The translations under genes were made by a program, and so were the position numbers. The notes under the pieces are model-generated. The model was not told where the DNA came from and did no database searches. It saw nothing but the letters and a program-made list of their open reading frames with translations. A DNA stretch of 64,000 nucleotides, taken from NCBI RefSeq assembly GCF_024296925.1, contig NZ_CP101125.1, positions 3,660,501 through 3,724,500 on the forward strand. The letters run 5' to 3'. This stretch comes from Pseudomonas nunensis (GTDB lineage Bacteria; Pseudomonadota; Gammaproteobacteria; Pseudomonadales; Pseudomonadaceae). Position 1 is the first letter of the stretch. Each line of letters opens with the position of its first letter. Below are positions 1-9,322 of the stretch, piece by piece.

Positions 1-73
1 TTGGCTGGAAAATGCCAGCGGATGTATCGTCGGCGGGCCTGTACACAGTTCGGTACAAACCCGCCGATTGGCG

Positions 74-1408
74 TTACGGCAAGTCGTACTTTTCCCGCAC
101 CAGATGGCCGATGCCGATGCGATCCAGCACTGGCATCGGGCACAGGAAGGTCACGCGCACGGTGCCCGGCAAACGGCTGATGTCGATCGAACCGGTGATG
201 GTGGCGCGGTTGAGCACTTCGTCATAAGGCAACCCGGTCACCGCAGCGGCGCGTTGCAAACCGTTCTCCACCGCCAGGTTGAGGTTCTCGCCGCTGCCGA
301 TAAACGTGATCGGGCCGCTCTGTTCGATCTCGTGCTGGCCCCAACGGGCGCCGAGTTCACGGACTTTTTGCTGCTGCGCGGCATTCATCGGGCGGGCCAT
401 GGGCGGCAAATCGTCGAGGTTTTGCAGCAGGATCGGTCCCTCTAAACGCAGGTGTTTGATCACGTGCACCTGCACTTCAGTTTCCCCGGAGCAATCGGTG
501 GCATGCCCGGCGATCTCGCCGTTGCCCTGCTGGGCGTGCATGTCACCCATGTACACCCCGGCGCCCGGCACTTTGACCGGGCAGATCAGCACACAGCCTT
601 CGCGGATCGAATTGGTGTCCATGTGGCCGTCGGTCTTGGCCGCGTGCAGTTCTTCGCGGGTCATGCCGTAGCGGTGCGGCGCATCGATCAGGTACTGGCC
701 GAAATCGGCGCAATTGTGCGAATCCGGCAGGTCCCGGGACGGCGTGGTGCCGATGTTGCCAAGGAACGGACGCATGTGCGCCGCGACGCCGGGCATGTCG
801 GCGCGGGCCAGGGACAGGATCGAATGCTGGGCGGCGAACTCCGGCAACGCCGCCATTTCGGAGGCATTGCCGGCCAGTTGATTGGCGATGTCCTGATTGA
901 CGGTCAGGCTGACCTGATGCTGCGCATCGAACACGATCACATAGCCATGGCTGAAGCGAAACGCGCTGACCTCGGCGCCGCAGTTGTTGCAGCGAATCGC
1001 GTCATCGCCGATGCCTTCGACATGGCTGGCCGGGTGTTCGGTGCCGCACTTGCCGCAGAATTTAGAGACGAAGGGATCGCCGTGATAACGCCCTTCCACG
1101 AAGCTCATCACCCCGGACGAGGTGGCCAGGGACGTGACGCGCATGCTTTTGATCTTGATCGCCACCGCATCGCCGATCTCGGCGCCGGCAATCGCCACCG
1201 GTTGCGTGACTTCATGGCCGCCCTGGAAGGCCGGCGTAATCATCGGTCCCCAACAGCCCGGCGGCGTGCCGGTGATCAGGGTGCCGCCGTCGGCCAACGG
1301 GCCGAGCATCGGTTGGCTCGGGCCGATAATACCGTTGGTGTAATGGTCGACGCGCAGCCGATCCAGCGGTGCCGGTTGCAGATCGGATTGAGGCAGGAGC
1401 GTTGTCAT
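74..1408 (-). CDS. Acetamidase/formamidase family protein
   Basis: A 444-residue member of the FmdA/AmdA family, which hydrolyses short-chain amides such as formamide or acetamide to ammonia and the acid in the cytoplasm. The N-terminal half has the family's glycine/proline-rich beta segments (GTPPGCWGP near residue 50). An inserted zinc-ribbon-like pair, CGKC at 118-121 and CNNC at 140-143, suggests structural zinc. The ATG at 1408 is preceded by AAGGGACC; the frame is open about 60 bases further upstream but without a better ribosome site. The stop is TAA. A LysR-type gene lies upstream on the same strand, beyond a REP pair, and may control it. Substrate preference cannot be read from sequence. 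Confidence 0.85.
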   Translation of the reverse strand: MTTLLPQSDLQPAPLDRLRVDHYTNGIIGPSQPMLGPLADGGTLITGTPPGCWGPMITPAFQGGHEVTQPVAIAGAEIGDAVAIKIKSMRVTSLATSSGVMSFVEGRYHGDPFVSKFCGKCGTEHPASHVEGIGDDAIRCNNCGAEVSAFRFSHGYVIVFDAQHQVSLTVNQDIANQLAGNASEMAALPEFAAQHSILSLARADMPGVAAHMRPFLGNIGTTPSRDLPDSHNCADFGQYLIDAPHRYGMTREELHAAKTDGHMDTNSIREGCVLICPVKVPGAGVYMGDMHAQQGNGEIAGHATDCSGETEVQVHVIKHLRLEGPILLQNLDDLPPMARPMNAAQQQKVRELGARWGQHEIEQSGPITFIGSGENLNLAVENGLQRAAAVTGLPYDEVLNRATITGSIDISRLPGTVRVTFLCPMPVLDRIGIGHLVREKYDLP

Positions 1409-1625
1409 GGAAGGTCCCTTCACAGTCAGGAGCGAACGGCCGCCGATTGTGTGGCGACCCTGGGATGCCATGGGCGAACCCGTTTGCGGGGCAGCCGTTG
1501 GCCTTCACAGTTCATCGCAGGTTTGTATCTGGTCTGTGTTCGGCAGGGGCTGGTGTTGAGGGGAACTGTATCGAGAGGCGCGTTTTATACAGTGGGATAC
1601 AGGCGGGAAAACGCGGCTCACCCCT

Positions 1626-1716
1626 TGTGGGAGCGGGCTTGCTCGCGAAAGCGGTGTGTCAGCCAACATCAATGTTGAATGACACACCGCTTTCGCGAGC
1701 AAGCCCGCTCCCACAG
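1626..1716. repeat. REP inverted pair, TGTGGGAGCGGGCTTG type
   Basis: Two inverted copies of the Pseudomonas REP core (GTGGGAGCGGGCTTGCTCGC and its complement) flank a short loop containing CAACATCAATGTTG. It sits between the LysR gene and the amidase gene. The rest of the 330-base gap 1409-1738 shows no coding signal. Confidence 0.9.
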
Positions 1717-1738
1717 GTTGACGGGTGTTTGTCTGGGG

Positions 1739-2662
1739 TTACGGGGTTGGGATGTTGAGCGGTTCGGACATGAATTGGCTGATGCGCGAACGCAGCCATT
1801 TCTCCGCCGGATCGTTGTCATGCACCCCGCTCCAGGCCATCGACAACTGTGCGGCTTCGATGGGGAACGGTGGGTCTTCAGCGCGCAGGGCACAGCCTTC
1901 GACCAGGGCACACGCGGCGTAATCCGGCACGGTGGCGATCATTTCGGTGCCGGCCAACAAGGCGCGCAAACCGCTGAATTGCGGCACGCCCAACACCACT
2001 CGCCGACTGCGACCGATCTTGGCCAAATCGAGATCGATATTGCCGCTCAAATCCCCGGAGAACGACACCATCGCATGCGGGCGTTCGCAGTACTCATCCA
2101 GGGTCAGCGGACCGGGGCGTTTGTCACCGCGCAGCACTTTGCAGGGAATATCCCGCAGTTTCTTGCGCTTGGCATTGGCCGGCAAATCAGTGGTGTAGCT
2201 GACACCGACGGAAATTTCCCCGGACGCCAGTAACGCTGGCATCAGCAGGTAATTGGCCCGACGCACGACGACGATGATCCCCGGCGCCTCTTCGCGCAGC
2301 TGACTCAGCAGCGGCGGAAACAAGCCGAACTCGGCGTCGTCCGACAGGCCGATGCGAAACACATCACAACTGCTCTGCGGTTCGAATTCCTTGGCGCGGC
2401 TGACCGCACCAGAGATCACGTCCATCGCCGGTTGCAGTTCCTTGAGAATCGCCAGCGCCCGCGCCGTCGGCTCCATGCCGCGACCGTTGCGCAGCAGCAA
2501 CGGATCGTCGAACAGATCGCGCAAACGCCCCAGCGCCGCACTCACCGCCGGTTGGCCCATGAAGAGTTTTTCAGCGACCCGGGTCAGGTTCTTTTCGAAC
2601 ATCAGGGCTTCGAAAATCACCAGCAGGTTCATGTCGACGCGGCGCAGATCGTTACGGTTCAT
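1739..2662 (-). CDS. LysR-family transcriptional regulator
   Basis: About 307 residues: an N-terminal winged helix-turn-helix (roughly residues 8-66, with NLTRVAEKLFMGQPAVSAAL as recognition region) and a LysR substrate-binding domain. The DNA-binding part, beginning DLRRVDMNLLVIFEALM, resembles the NodD/LeuO-like branch. Two ATG codons compete: 2668 lies only 3 bases from AAGGA, whereas 2662 has a 9-base spacer, so 2662 is preferred. It is encoded upstream of the amidase gene in the same orientation, so that gene is a plausible target; this is inference from position. Confidence 0.85.
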   Translation of the reverse strand: MNRNDLRRVDMNLLVIFEALMFEKNLTRVAEKLFMGQPAVSAALGRLRDLFDDPLLLRNGRGMEPTARALAILKELQPAMDVISGAVSRAKEFEPQSSCDVFRIGLSDDAEFGLFPPLLSQLREEAPGIIVVVRRANYLLMPALLASGEISVGVSYTTDLPANAKRKKLRDIPCKVLRGDKRPGPLTLDEYCERPHAMVSFSGDLSGNIDLDLAKIGRSRRVVLGVPQFSGLRALLAGTEMIATVPDYAACALVEGCALRAEDPPFPIEAAQLSMAWSGVHDNDPAEKWLRSRISQFMSEPLNIPTP

Positions 2663-2713
2663 CAGCATGGTTCCTTTGTGTTTACACCAAGGCTAAGTCG
2701 TCAGCGCCAAACC

Positions 2714-2848
2714 TTGTGGCTAGAGGGCTTGCCTGTGGCGAGGGGGCTTGCCCCCGTCGGGCTGCGCAGCAGTCCCTCTTTTGGGGCCGCTTCTCAGCCC
2801 AGCGGGGGCAAGCCCCCTCGCCACAAGCAAGCTCCCTCGCCACAGGGT
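2714..2848. repeat. Inverted repeat, GTGGCGAGGGGGCTTGCCCC type
   Basis: A long imperfect hairpin with arms GTGGCGAGGGGGCTTGCCCC and GGGGCAAGCCCCCTCGCCAC, plus an extra half copy on each side. The same family recurs near 32661, 33612 and 47238. It lies between convergent-side ends of neighbouring genes and may act as a bidirectional terminator or simply be a mobile REP-like element. Confidence 0.85.
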
Positions 2849-2886
2849 TTGTGTTTGCCCTGACATTGAGCTCAGTGCTGGGGACT

Positions 2887-3870
2887 TTACTCGATCAACG
2901 GCACTTTCGCCGCTCGTTTGTAAGGACCGTACTCCACAGGCACCCATTGGAAATGCTTGCCCTCGGCGGCGATGTGGCCGATGCCCGGGAACGGCAAGTG
3001 CGCGGCGGTGACCCAGGTCTTGCTGGTCGCGGCATCGGTGAAGACCTGGTTGCGGCTCTTGATCGCTTGCTGGCCGTTGACGTCAAAACCGATCGACACC
3101 TCAGGGTGCAAGAACTGCACCGCCAAGTTATGCACCAGATCGCCCATAAACAGAATGCTCTGCCCTTGGGAGGTGAAACGGTACGTGGTGCTACCCGGCG
3201 TGTGCCCGGCTTCCAATGTGGCCTCGACACCCGGCACCGGCGACTGGCCGGCGTCGAAGGTTTTGAAGCGACCCGCCGCGACATAAGGCGCGGTGGAGTC
3301 CTGGGCGATTTTGAAGTACGGCTTGGCGCCTTCGGGCGCTTTGGCGAGGGCTTGCGGGTCAAGCCAATAAGCGGCTTCGGCCTTGGCGGCGTAGACCGTG
3401 GCGTTGGCGAACACCGGTTTTTGCTCGGCGTCGACCAGACCACAGACGTGGTCGAGGTGCAAGTGAGTCAGCAGGATGGTGTCGACCTGTTCCGGCGAAT
3501 AACCCGCCGCTTTCATGTTGTCCGAGAGCATGCCGGCGGTGGCGCCGATGCACTGCCCTGCCCCGGTGTCCACCAGGATCAGTTGCTTGCCGGTGTTGAT
3601 CAAGAAGGCGTTGAACGCGGTTTGCACACCCGGGGTTTCAATCGAACGACGGGCCAATAGCGCGCGAATCTGGCTTTGAGTCAGACCCTTGAGCAGTTTC
3701 GGCGACAAGTCGTTGTAACCGTCAAACAACGCGGTGACTTCGTAATCACCCACCGCCAATCGGTAGTAACCAGGCACTTGGGTGCCGACCTGCGACGGCG
3801 CCGCCGCGAGGGAAATACCGGAGGCCAGCGCAACCGCGAGGCCCAGTGTGCAAACCAGAGAATGCTTCAT
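2887..3870 (-). CDS. Exported metallo-beta-lactamase-fold hydrolase
   Basis: A 327-residue protein beginning with a Sec signal peptide (MKHSLVCTLGLAVALASG, probable cleavage near LAAA-PS at 21-25), so the product should be periplasmic. The zinc motif HLHLDH occupies residues 136-141, with DTGAGQ at 101-106, further metal histidines in AGHTPGS, and a C-terminal AAHLPFPGIGH. This is the MBL-fold hydrolase family that includes lactonases and other quorum-quenching-like enzymes; the substrate is unknown. Start ATG 3870 has AAAGGTGA upstream, whereas the longer open frame lacks a ribosome site. It diverges from the small AraC gene at 4147, whose upstream region carries a 20-bp sequence also present before the flavodoxin/haloperoxidase operon. 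Confidence 0.85.
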   Translation of the reverse strand: MKHSLVCTLGLAVALASGISLAAAPSQVGTQVPGYYRLAVGDYEVTALFDGYNDLSPKLLKGLTQSQIRALLARRSIETPGVQTAFNAFLINTGKQLILVDTGAGQCIGATAGMLSDNMKAAGYSPEQVDTILLTHLHLDHVCGLVDAEQKPVFANATVYAAKAEAAYWLDPQALAKAPEGAKPYFKIAQDSTAPYVAAGRFKTFDAGQSPVPGVEATLEAGHTPGSTTYRFTSQGQSILFMGDLVHNLAVQFLHPEVSIGFDVNGQQAIKSRNQVFTDAATSKTWVTAAHLPFPGIGHIAAEGKHFQWVPVEYGPYKRAAKVPLIE

Positions 3871-4006
3871 GCGTTCACCTTTGATGTCCAGAGGAAAGCG
3901 GCCCGCCAAGGACCGCCATGCGTATCCCATGTTGCACCGTCCGGCCCCTGCCCGATTGCAGCGATGTGCTGAGTTAGCGCGGTTTCTTCGCCCGGACCGA
4001 GCGCGG

Positions 4007-4026
4007 AATTAACAACGTTTAACTCG
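4007..4026 (+). promoter_or_regulatory. Shared 20-bp putative operator, copy 1
   Basis: AATTAACAACGTTTAACTCG lies between the divergent hydrolase and AraC genes. Exactly the same 20 bases occur in reverse at 6267-6286 upstream of the flavodoxin/haloperoxidase operon. Both copies keep the CTCG end facing the downstream gene, 100-120 bases away. Weaker similarity continues downstream (AGAC.CT and CGCCCAA). Likely bound by the AraC-family product. Confidence 0.6.
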
Positions 4027-4146
4027 CCTGCCAGACCCTCGCGCCCAAGAATGAAGCCTTCTGCGCAGACCTGTTTTCTTCAAAAGGGAAGGTGCTGACC
4101 CACCGTGCAGTGCGCCCGCGCATTCCCACCGACACGGATATTTGTC

Positions 4147-4596
4147 ATGGCCCATGTTCAGCACTACGCCGTCAGGGCGTCCGCCACGCCGGCCCATAAA
4201 ACCACCACCGGCGGCCTTGCCCCCTGGCGCGAAGCCTTGGTCAAGCAACTGATTCTCGAAGGCCTGAGCGACACCCTGGAAGTGACCGAACTGGCCCGGG
4301 CCTGCGCCCTGTCGCGCAGTCATTTTTCCCGAGCATTCAAGTGCAGCACCGGGTTGTCACCGCAGGACTGGATTCGCTGCCAGCGCATCGCCAAAGCCAA
4401 GCAATTGATCCGCGATACCGACCTGACCCTGACGCAGATTAGTCTGGAATGCGGATTCTGCGATCAGGCGCATTTCTGCCACATCTTCACCCGCAGCGAA
4501 GGGATTACCCCGTTTGCGTGGCGGTGCAGGGTTGTGCGTGCAGTGCCATTCAGCAGCAAAAGATCGCAGCCTTCAGGGTTGTGCGCACACCCTTAA
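4147..4596 (+). CDS. Small AraC-family transcriptional regulator
   Basis: Only 149 residues from ATG 4147 (a GTG at 4105 would add 14), so it is essentially a stand-alone AraC DNA-binding domain. The first helix-turn-helix is DTLEVTELARACALSRSHFS (residues 42-61) and the second LTLTQISLECGFCDQAHFCH (93-112), followed by the family F-x-x-x-x-G-x-T-P-F signature. It resembles other short AraC proteins that respond to small molecules. The last about 20 residues (RAVPFSSKRSQPSGLCAHP) are not family sequence: their DNA contains AAAAGATCGCAGCC, the end of a repeat family seen at 39392, so the tail was probably reshaped by repeat insertion. Candidate regulator of the shared 20-bp site. Confidence 0.8.
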   Translation: MAHVQHYAVRASATPAHKTTTGGLAPWREALVKQLILEGLSDTLEVTELARACALSRSHFSRAFKCSTGLSPQDWIRCQRIAKAKQLIRDTDLTLTQISLECGFCDQAHFCHIFTRSEGITPFAWRCRVVRAVPFSSKRSQPSGLCAHP

Positions 4597-4613
4597 CTCC
4601 TGTGAACACAGTC

Positions 4614-4722
4614 CCTGTGGGAGCGGCGGTGCGACGATTCGACTTGCTCGCGAAGGCGTCGTGTCAGCCAACATCAATGTTGAATGACACACCGCCTTCG
4701 CGAGCAAGCCCGCTCCCACAGG
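4614..4722. repeat. REP inverted pair with disrupted left arm
   Basis: The right arm is a normal CGCGAGCAAGCCCGCTCCCACA. In the left arm GCGGTGCGACGATTCGACTT sits between the GTGGGAGC start and TTGCTCGCG, so the left arm has been altered or filled. The loop AACATCAATGTTGAATGACAC matches the element at 1626. Confidence 0.85.
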
Positions 4723-4737
4723 TTTTTTCGATCCTGA

Positions 4738-5562
4738 TCAGGCCTTGAGGAATGCCAACAGATCTTCGTTGAGCTGATCCTTATGCGTATCCGTCAGGCC
4801 ATGCGGCGCGCCCGGATAGACCTTCAACGTCGAGCCCTTGACCAACCGTGCCGAAGCAATCCCCGCCGCTTCAATCGGCACCACCTGATCCGCATCGCCA
4901 TGCACCACCAGCGTCGGCACGTCGAATTTCTTCAGGTCTTCGGTGAAGTCGGTTTCCGAGAAAGCCTTGATGCAGTCATAGGCGTTCTTGTGGCCCGAGG
5001 TCATGCCTTGCAGCCAGAACCAGTCGATCATGCCTTGCGAAGGCTTGGCATCGGGTTTGTTGAAGCCAAAGAACGGGCCGGCGGCGAGGTCTTTGTAGAG
5101 TTGCGAACGGTCCACCAGCGAAGCCTGACGAATCCCGTCAAACACTTCCAGAGGCAAGCCACCCGGATTGGCTTCGGTCTTGAGCATCAGCGGCGGCACC
5201 GAGGAAATCAGTCCGGCCTTGGCAACGCGAGCGGTGCCGTGGCGACCGATGTAACGCGCCACTTCGCCGCCACCGGTGGAGAAGCCGAACAGCACCGCGT
5301 CTTTCAGGTCCAGTAACTCGATCAATTGCGCGAGGTCGTCGGCGTAGGTGTCCATGTCGTTGCCCGACCATGGCTGGCTGGAGCGGCCATGACCGCGACG
5401 GTCGTGGGCGATGACCCGATAGCCCTTGGAGGCAAGGAAAATCATCTGCGATTCCCAGCTGTCGGCGTTCAGCGGCCAGCCGTGGCTGAAGACGATCGGC
5501 TGACCAGTGCCCCAGTCCTTGTAGTAAATCTCGGTGCCGTCGCGGGTGGTGAATGTGCTCAT
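4738..5562 (-). CDS. Alpha/beta hydrolase, cofactor-free haloperoxidase type
   Basis: A 274-residue alpha/beta hydrolase of the non-haem chloroperoxidase/esterase family. The oxyanion HGWP motif is at 27-30, the nucleophile elbow GFSTG has Ser95, and the remaining triad is Asp225 (HGDADQ) and His254 (APHGL). Such enzymes hydrolyse esters and can generate peracids from short carboxylic acids with peroxide. Start ATG 5562 has AAGGAG eight bases upstream. It is the second gene of an operon, 28 bases after the flavodoxin-like gene. A redox-stress or quinone/peroxide role for the pair is inferred from that neighbour only. Confidence 0.9.
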   Translation of the reverse strand: MSTFTTRDGTEIYYKDWGTGQPIVFSHGWPLNADSWESQMIFLASKGYRVIAHDRRGHGRSSQPWSGNDMDTYADDLAQLIELLDLKDAVLFGFSTGGGEVARYIGRHGTARVAKAGLISSVPPLMLKTEANPGGLPLEVFDGIRQASLVDRSQLYKDLAAGPFFGFNKPDAKPSQGMIDWFWLQGMTSGHKNAYDCIKAFSETDFTEDLKKFDVPTLVVHGDADQVVPIEAAGIASARLVKGSTLKVYPGAPHGLTDTHKDQLNEDLLAFLKA

Positions 5563-5590
5563 GTGGCGTGCTCCTTTTTGGGGGGATGTT

Positions 5591-6166
5591 TCAAATCGGG
5601 GTGTGATGCAGACGTTCGGCCAGACGCGCGACCCGCTCGCCCAGAAGCGCGGCGGTGCAACGGTCCTCGGGCGGCGGCGCATCGTCGGGGGATTGCTCGA
5701 CATTCGACTGGGCCATGGCCCCGAGGGAGCTGCCGAGGCGATTGAGTTGCCCATCGAACAGGCCGGTGCCGCTGCGTGCCGGTAACACGTCGAGGCCGAC
5801 CCAGATCATCGAATGCTGGGCCGCGAACACGGCCATTTGCAGCAAGGTGTTGAGTTTGTCGCCGCACAGGCAGCCGGAGTTGGTGAACCCGGCGGCGAGT
5901 TTGTCGCGCCACGGTTGGGCGAGGTAGAACGCCGCCGTGGCTTCCATAAATCCTTTGAAGGCTGCCGAGGCGCTGCCCATGTAAGTCGGTGCGCCGAAGA
6001 TGATCGCGTCGGCCCGGTGCAGGTACTCCCACTGGGTCTCGACGTCTTCCACCGCAATCAGCCGACAGGTGCTGCCCAAGTGTCGTTCCACGCCCAGCGC
6101 CACGGCTTCGGCCATGACTCGGGTGTGCCCGTATCCACTGTGATAGACCACCACCACATCGCTCAT
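5591..6166 (-). CDS. Flavodoxin-family NAD(P)H:quinone oxidoreductase (WrbA-like)
   Basis: A 191-residue flavodoxin-fold protein. The N-terminal strand and phosphate loop [19 protein letters not shown] (residues 4-22) is the FMN-phosphate site, and [20 protein letters not shown] matches the second FMN contact region of WrbA/NAD(P)H dehydrogenase proteins. Predicted to reduce quinones by two electrons in the cytoplasm. It is cotranscribed with the haloperoxidase-like hydrolase downstream. GGAGGATG precedes ATG 6166. Its upstream region carries one copy of the 20-bp sequence shared with the AraC gene at 4147, which suggests that regulator as its activator. Confidence 0.85.
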   Translation of the reverse strand: MSDVVVVYHSGYGHTRVMAEAVALGVERHLGSTCRLIAVEDVETQWEYLHRADAIIFGAPTYMGSASAAFKGFMEATAAFYLAQPWRDKLAAGFTNSGCLCGDKLNTLLQMAVFAAQHSMIWVGLDVLPARSGTGLFDGQLNRLGSSLGAMAQSNVEQSPDDAPPPEDRCTAALLGERVARLAERLHHTPI

Positions 6167-6484
6167 TCCGGCATCCTCCAGAGGTGTCCATTCCTTTGCA
6201 GCGCGAAGACACCGGTCTTCGTTGGACTTGAAGCTCCAGAGTTTTGGGCGTAGACCAGAGTCTCGACGAGTTAAACGTTGTTAATTTTCAAAACCGCGCC
6301 CAGCGCCCCGCCGTGCTTTTTGTCACACTCGAGCGCAATAAATACACAGCAGCGACCCCCACTGCGAACGCGACAGTCGCAGTGAACACCTGGCAGTCAG
6401 TCGAGCCGTCATTGCGTTGATCGACAATCCTTAGGAATATGCTCGGAAACCGCGATCTAGACGGATGCAAGCAGGAGTGACCCG
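6167..6484. other. Intergenic region between divergent flavodoxin and STAND-regulator genes
   Basis: 318 bases with no supported gene. It contains the second 20-bp shared site and the ribosome site AGGAGTGA for the gene at 6485. Nothing else recognisable was seen. Confidence 0.5.
6267..6286 (-). promoter_or_regulatory. Shared 20-bp putative operator, copy 2
   Basis: On the minus strand this reads AATTAACAACGTTTAACTCG, identical to 4007-4026, about 100 bases upstream of the flavodoxin-like gene. Confidence 0.6.
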
Positions 6485-9322
6485 TTGACCCTTTCCCCCG
6501 AACAGGCCGTACTTTTCGGCCCTTACCGGATCTATCCCGGACAACGTCTGATCCTCGAAGGCGACCAGCCTTTGCGCCTGGGCCGGCGCGCCATGGACAT
6601 TCTGTTGATCCTGCTGGAGCACGCCGGGAATGTGGTCAGCAAGCAGCAATTGATCGCCGGGGTTTGGCCGAAAAGCGTCGTCGAAGACATCAATTTGCGG
6701 GTGCACATGGCGGCACTGCGCAAGGCGCTCGGCGACGGTCAGGCCGGCCAGCGTTTCATCGTCACCGTGGCGCAGCGCGGCTACAGTTTTGTCGCGCCGT
6801 TTTCCCTGGAGGCCGCCGGGCCACATCCTGACAATGGGGTGCCCGAACCGCGTCGGCATAACTTGCCGGTGCGTCGCACACGCATGATCGGGCGCCAGCA
6901 TTTGGTCGACAGCGTGGTGACGCAACTCGCCCGCCAACGTTTCATCACCCTGGTCGGGCCCGGCGGCATCGGCAAGACCACCGTGGCCTTGCGGGTGGCC
7001 GAGCAGTTGATCGGACACTACCGCGACGGCATTCGCCTGTTGGACCTGGCGCCGATCAACGACCCGGGGATGATTACCGCGCACCTGACGACGCTGCTGG
7101 ACCTGGCCCTGCACGACGGCGAGCCGACGAGCGGCTTGGCGGCGTTCCTGCGCGAACGGCAAATGCTGCTGGTGATCGACAATTGCGAACACTTGCTCGA
7201 CGCGATCGCGCTGCTGTGTGAAAGCATCCTGCGCGGTGCGCCACAGGTGCATATCCTGGCCACCAGCCGCGAGAGCCTGCGGGCCGAAGGCGAATACGTG
7301 CAACGCCTGGAATCCCTCGACTGCCCTCCGCCCATTGCCGTGCTCGACCGCGCCCAGGCCCTGAGTTTTTCCGCGCTGCAATTGTTCGTCGAGCGCGCGA
7401 TGGCCAGCCACGACAGTTTCGAACTGAGTGATGCAGAGTTGCCGCTGGCGATTGATATCTGCCAGCGCCTGGACGGTATTCCGCTGGCCATCGAACTGGC
7501 GGCGGCGCAAGTCGCCGACCTCGGCATCAGTGGATTACACACGCAACTGCAAGGCAGTTTTCGCCTGCTGACCCAAGGCAGCCAAACCACCTTGGGCCGC
7601 CATCAAACCCTGCGCGCGACACTCGACTGGAGCTTTGAGCTGCTCAGTGCCTGCGAGCAAACCTGCCTGCGTCGATTGGGGATATTCCGCGACAGTTTCA
7701 CCCTGGAATCGGCAGCGGCGGTGATCGTCGGCACATCCATCGAGCCCGGCGAGGTGTTCGCCTCGATCACGCAACTGGTGGCCAAATCTTTACTGAACGT
7801 GGAAGTCGGTGACGACGAGGTGTTCTATCGGCTGCTGGACACCACTCGCAGCTATGCCCTGGAAAAACTGCATCTGGCGGGCGAACTGTCGGGCACCCGC
7901 CAACGGCATGCCGAGCGCTGCCTGGCCTTGATGCACCAGGCCCAGAACGATTGGGAACAAACCCCCACGCACCTGTGGATCGAGCGATACGCCCGAGGTC
8001 TGGAGGACATTCGCGTCGCCCTCGAATGGGGTTTGAACGCCAACGGCCCGCAGGACCTGGCGATTCGCTTGACCGCCAGCTCGACACCGCTGTGGCAGGA
8101 GCTGTCACTGCTCAAGGAGCACGGGCTCTATGTACGCCGGGCCCTGGCGTTGCTGGCGGCCAGCCCCGCGCCCTGCCCTCGCCTGACCATGGCCCTCAAG
8201 CTGGCCCTCGGCAGTTCCTGCTACCACGCCCAGGGTGGCAGCGCTGAAACCGTCGACGCGTTTGTCAGCGCCCGAACCCTCGCCGAACACTGCGAGGATG
8301 TCGCCGGTCAGTTGCGCGCGGTGTCCGGGCACATGGCGGTCAATCTCTGTAGCGGCAACTATCAAATGGCCCTGGAGCAAACCCGGCAATTCGACCGATT
8401 GGGCCTGCACGGCGACGCGGTGCTGGCGCTGAGCGCTCATCGCTTGCGCGTCCTGGCCCTGCACTTTTGCGGGAATCAGCACCAGGCGCGGGTGGATGCC
8501 GAGCAGGTCATCCAGCGCATGGCCCAGAGTGGGCACCTCAACCGCTTCACCCACGGCTTCGGCGTGCAGTACGACCAGAGCGTCGCGTCATTGACGATTC
8601 TGGCGCGGATCCTCTGGCTGCAAGGCCTTCCGGAACAGGCTTGGCGTACTGCGCGCCAGGCGTTGGACATCGCGATCCAGATCAACCACGGCACGTCCAT
8701 CTGCTACACCCTGGCGCTGTCCGGTTGCCTGATCGCCCAGTACAACGGCGACCTCACCACCGCCCGCGATCTGGTACGACTGTTGTTGGAGCAAGCGCAA
8801 AAGCATTCGGTGCTGCTGTTCTACAACTGGGCGCGGCAATACGCGCGGGTGATTGATGGTGTCGAGGGACCTGCGCAGCCGAGTGTCGGGCTGGTGAAAG
8901 AGATTATGGTGACGCTGGACGGCAGTTTTGTGGATGAGGGGTTGTTGGAGCGCGCTGAAAGTGGTGCGGCGGGTTGGAGTGCGGCGGAGATTTTTCGGGC
9001 TAGGGGGGAGGCTTTGTTGGCTGAGGAGAATTTATCAGGAGTGGGTTGTTTGGAAGGACGCCATCGCGAGCAAGCTCGCTCCCACAGGGGGGAAGCGGTG
9101 TTGCTTAAAGCGCTGGGGGTGGCGCGTGAGCAAGGGGCGTTGGCCTGGGAGTTGCGCAGTGCGACTTCACTGGCGCGGCTTTGGCAGGGTCAGGGACATT
9201 TTCAGCGAGCTTATGAGTTGCTGGCGCCGATTTACGGGCGATTCACTGAGGGCTTCGCCACGCCGGACCTGACGAAAGTCCGGCGTTTACTCGACGAACT
9301 CAGCGGCCAATGGCACGCCTGA
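6485..9322 (+). CDS. Winged-helix/STAND ATPase transcriptional regulator with TPR-like C-terminus
   Basis: 945 residues. Residues about 8-102 form an OmpR/PhoB-type winged helix (FGPYRIYPGQRLILEG ... VTVAQRGYSFVAPF), as in CadC-like regulators. Residues about 150-400 are a STAND/NB-ARC-like ATPase with Walker A GPGGIGKTT (near 158), Walker B LLVIDNCEHLLD, and the ATSRE sensor. The remaining half is helical and TPR/SARP-like. It is therefore a large signal-integrating activator with unknown ligand. The start is TTG with AGGAGTGA upstream. Near residue 860 a REP half-copy is read in frame and adds a segment containing RHREQARSHRG, probably not native sequence. Its tail overlaps by 36 bases the convergent paralogue at 9287. 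Confidence 0.85.
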   Translation: MTLSPEQAVLFGPYRIYPGQRLILEGDQPLRLGRRAMDILLILLEHAGNVVSKQQLIAGVWPKSVVEDINLRVHMAALRKALGDGQAGQRFIVTVAQRGYSFVAPFSLEAAGPHPDNGVPEPRRHNLPVRRTRMIGRQHLVDSVVTQLARQRFITLVGPGGIGKTTVALRVAEQLIGHYRDGIRLLDLAPINDPGMITAHLTTLLDLALHDGEPTSGLAAFLRERQMLLVIDNCEHLLDAIALLCESILRGAPQVHILATSRESLRAEGEYVQRLESLDCPPPIAVLDRAQALSFSALQLFVERAMASHDSFELSDAELPLAIDICQRLDGIPLAIELAAAQVADLGISGLHTQLQGSFRLLTQGSQTTLGRHQTLRATLDWSFELLSACEQTCLRRLGIFRDSFTLESAAAVIVGTSIEPGEVFASITQLVAKSLLNVEVGDDEVFYRLLDTTRSYALEKLHLAGELSGTRQRHAERCLALMHQAQNDWEQTPTHLWIERYARGLEDIRVALEWGLNANGPQDLAIRLTASSTPLWQELSLLKEHGLYVRRALALLAASPAPCPRLTMALKLALGSSCYHAQGGSAETVDAFVSARTLAEHCEDVAGQLRAVSGHMAVNLCSGNYQMALEQTRQFDRLGLHGDAVLALSAHRLRVLALHFCGNQHQARVDAEQVIQRMAQSGHLNRFTHGFGVQYDQSVASLTILARILWLQGLPEQAWRTARQALDIAIQINHGTSICYTLALSGCLIAQYNGDLTTARDLVRLLLEQAQKHSVLLFYNWARQYARVIDGVEGPAQPSVGLVKEIMVTLDGSFVDEGLLERAESGAAGWSAAEIFRARGEALLAEENLSGVGCLEGRHREQARSHRGEAVLLKALGVAREQGALAWELRSATSLARLWQGQGHFQRAYELLAPIYGRFTEGFATPDLTKVRRLLDELSGQWHA
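9057..9090 (+). repeat. REP half-element inside a coding sequence
   Basis: CGCCATCGCGAGCAAGCTCG followed by CTCCCACAGG is a canonical REP right arm, here located within the C-terminal coding part of the STAND regulator and kept in frame. Confidence 0.8.

Noticed and set aside
452-1678. Long open frame (about 400 codons) antisense to the amidase gene
   Set aside because: It mirrors the codon bias of the amidase on the other strand and has no ribosome site or recognisable domain.
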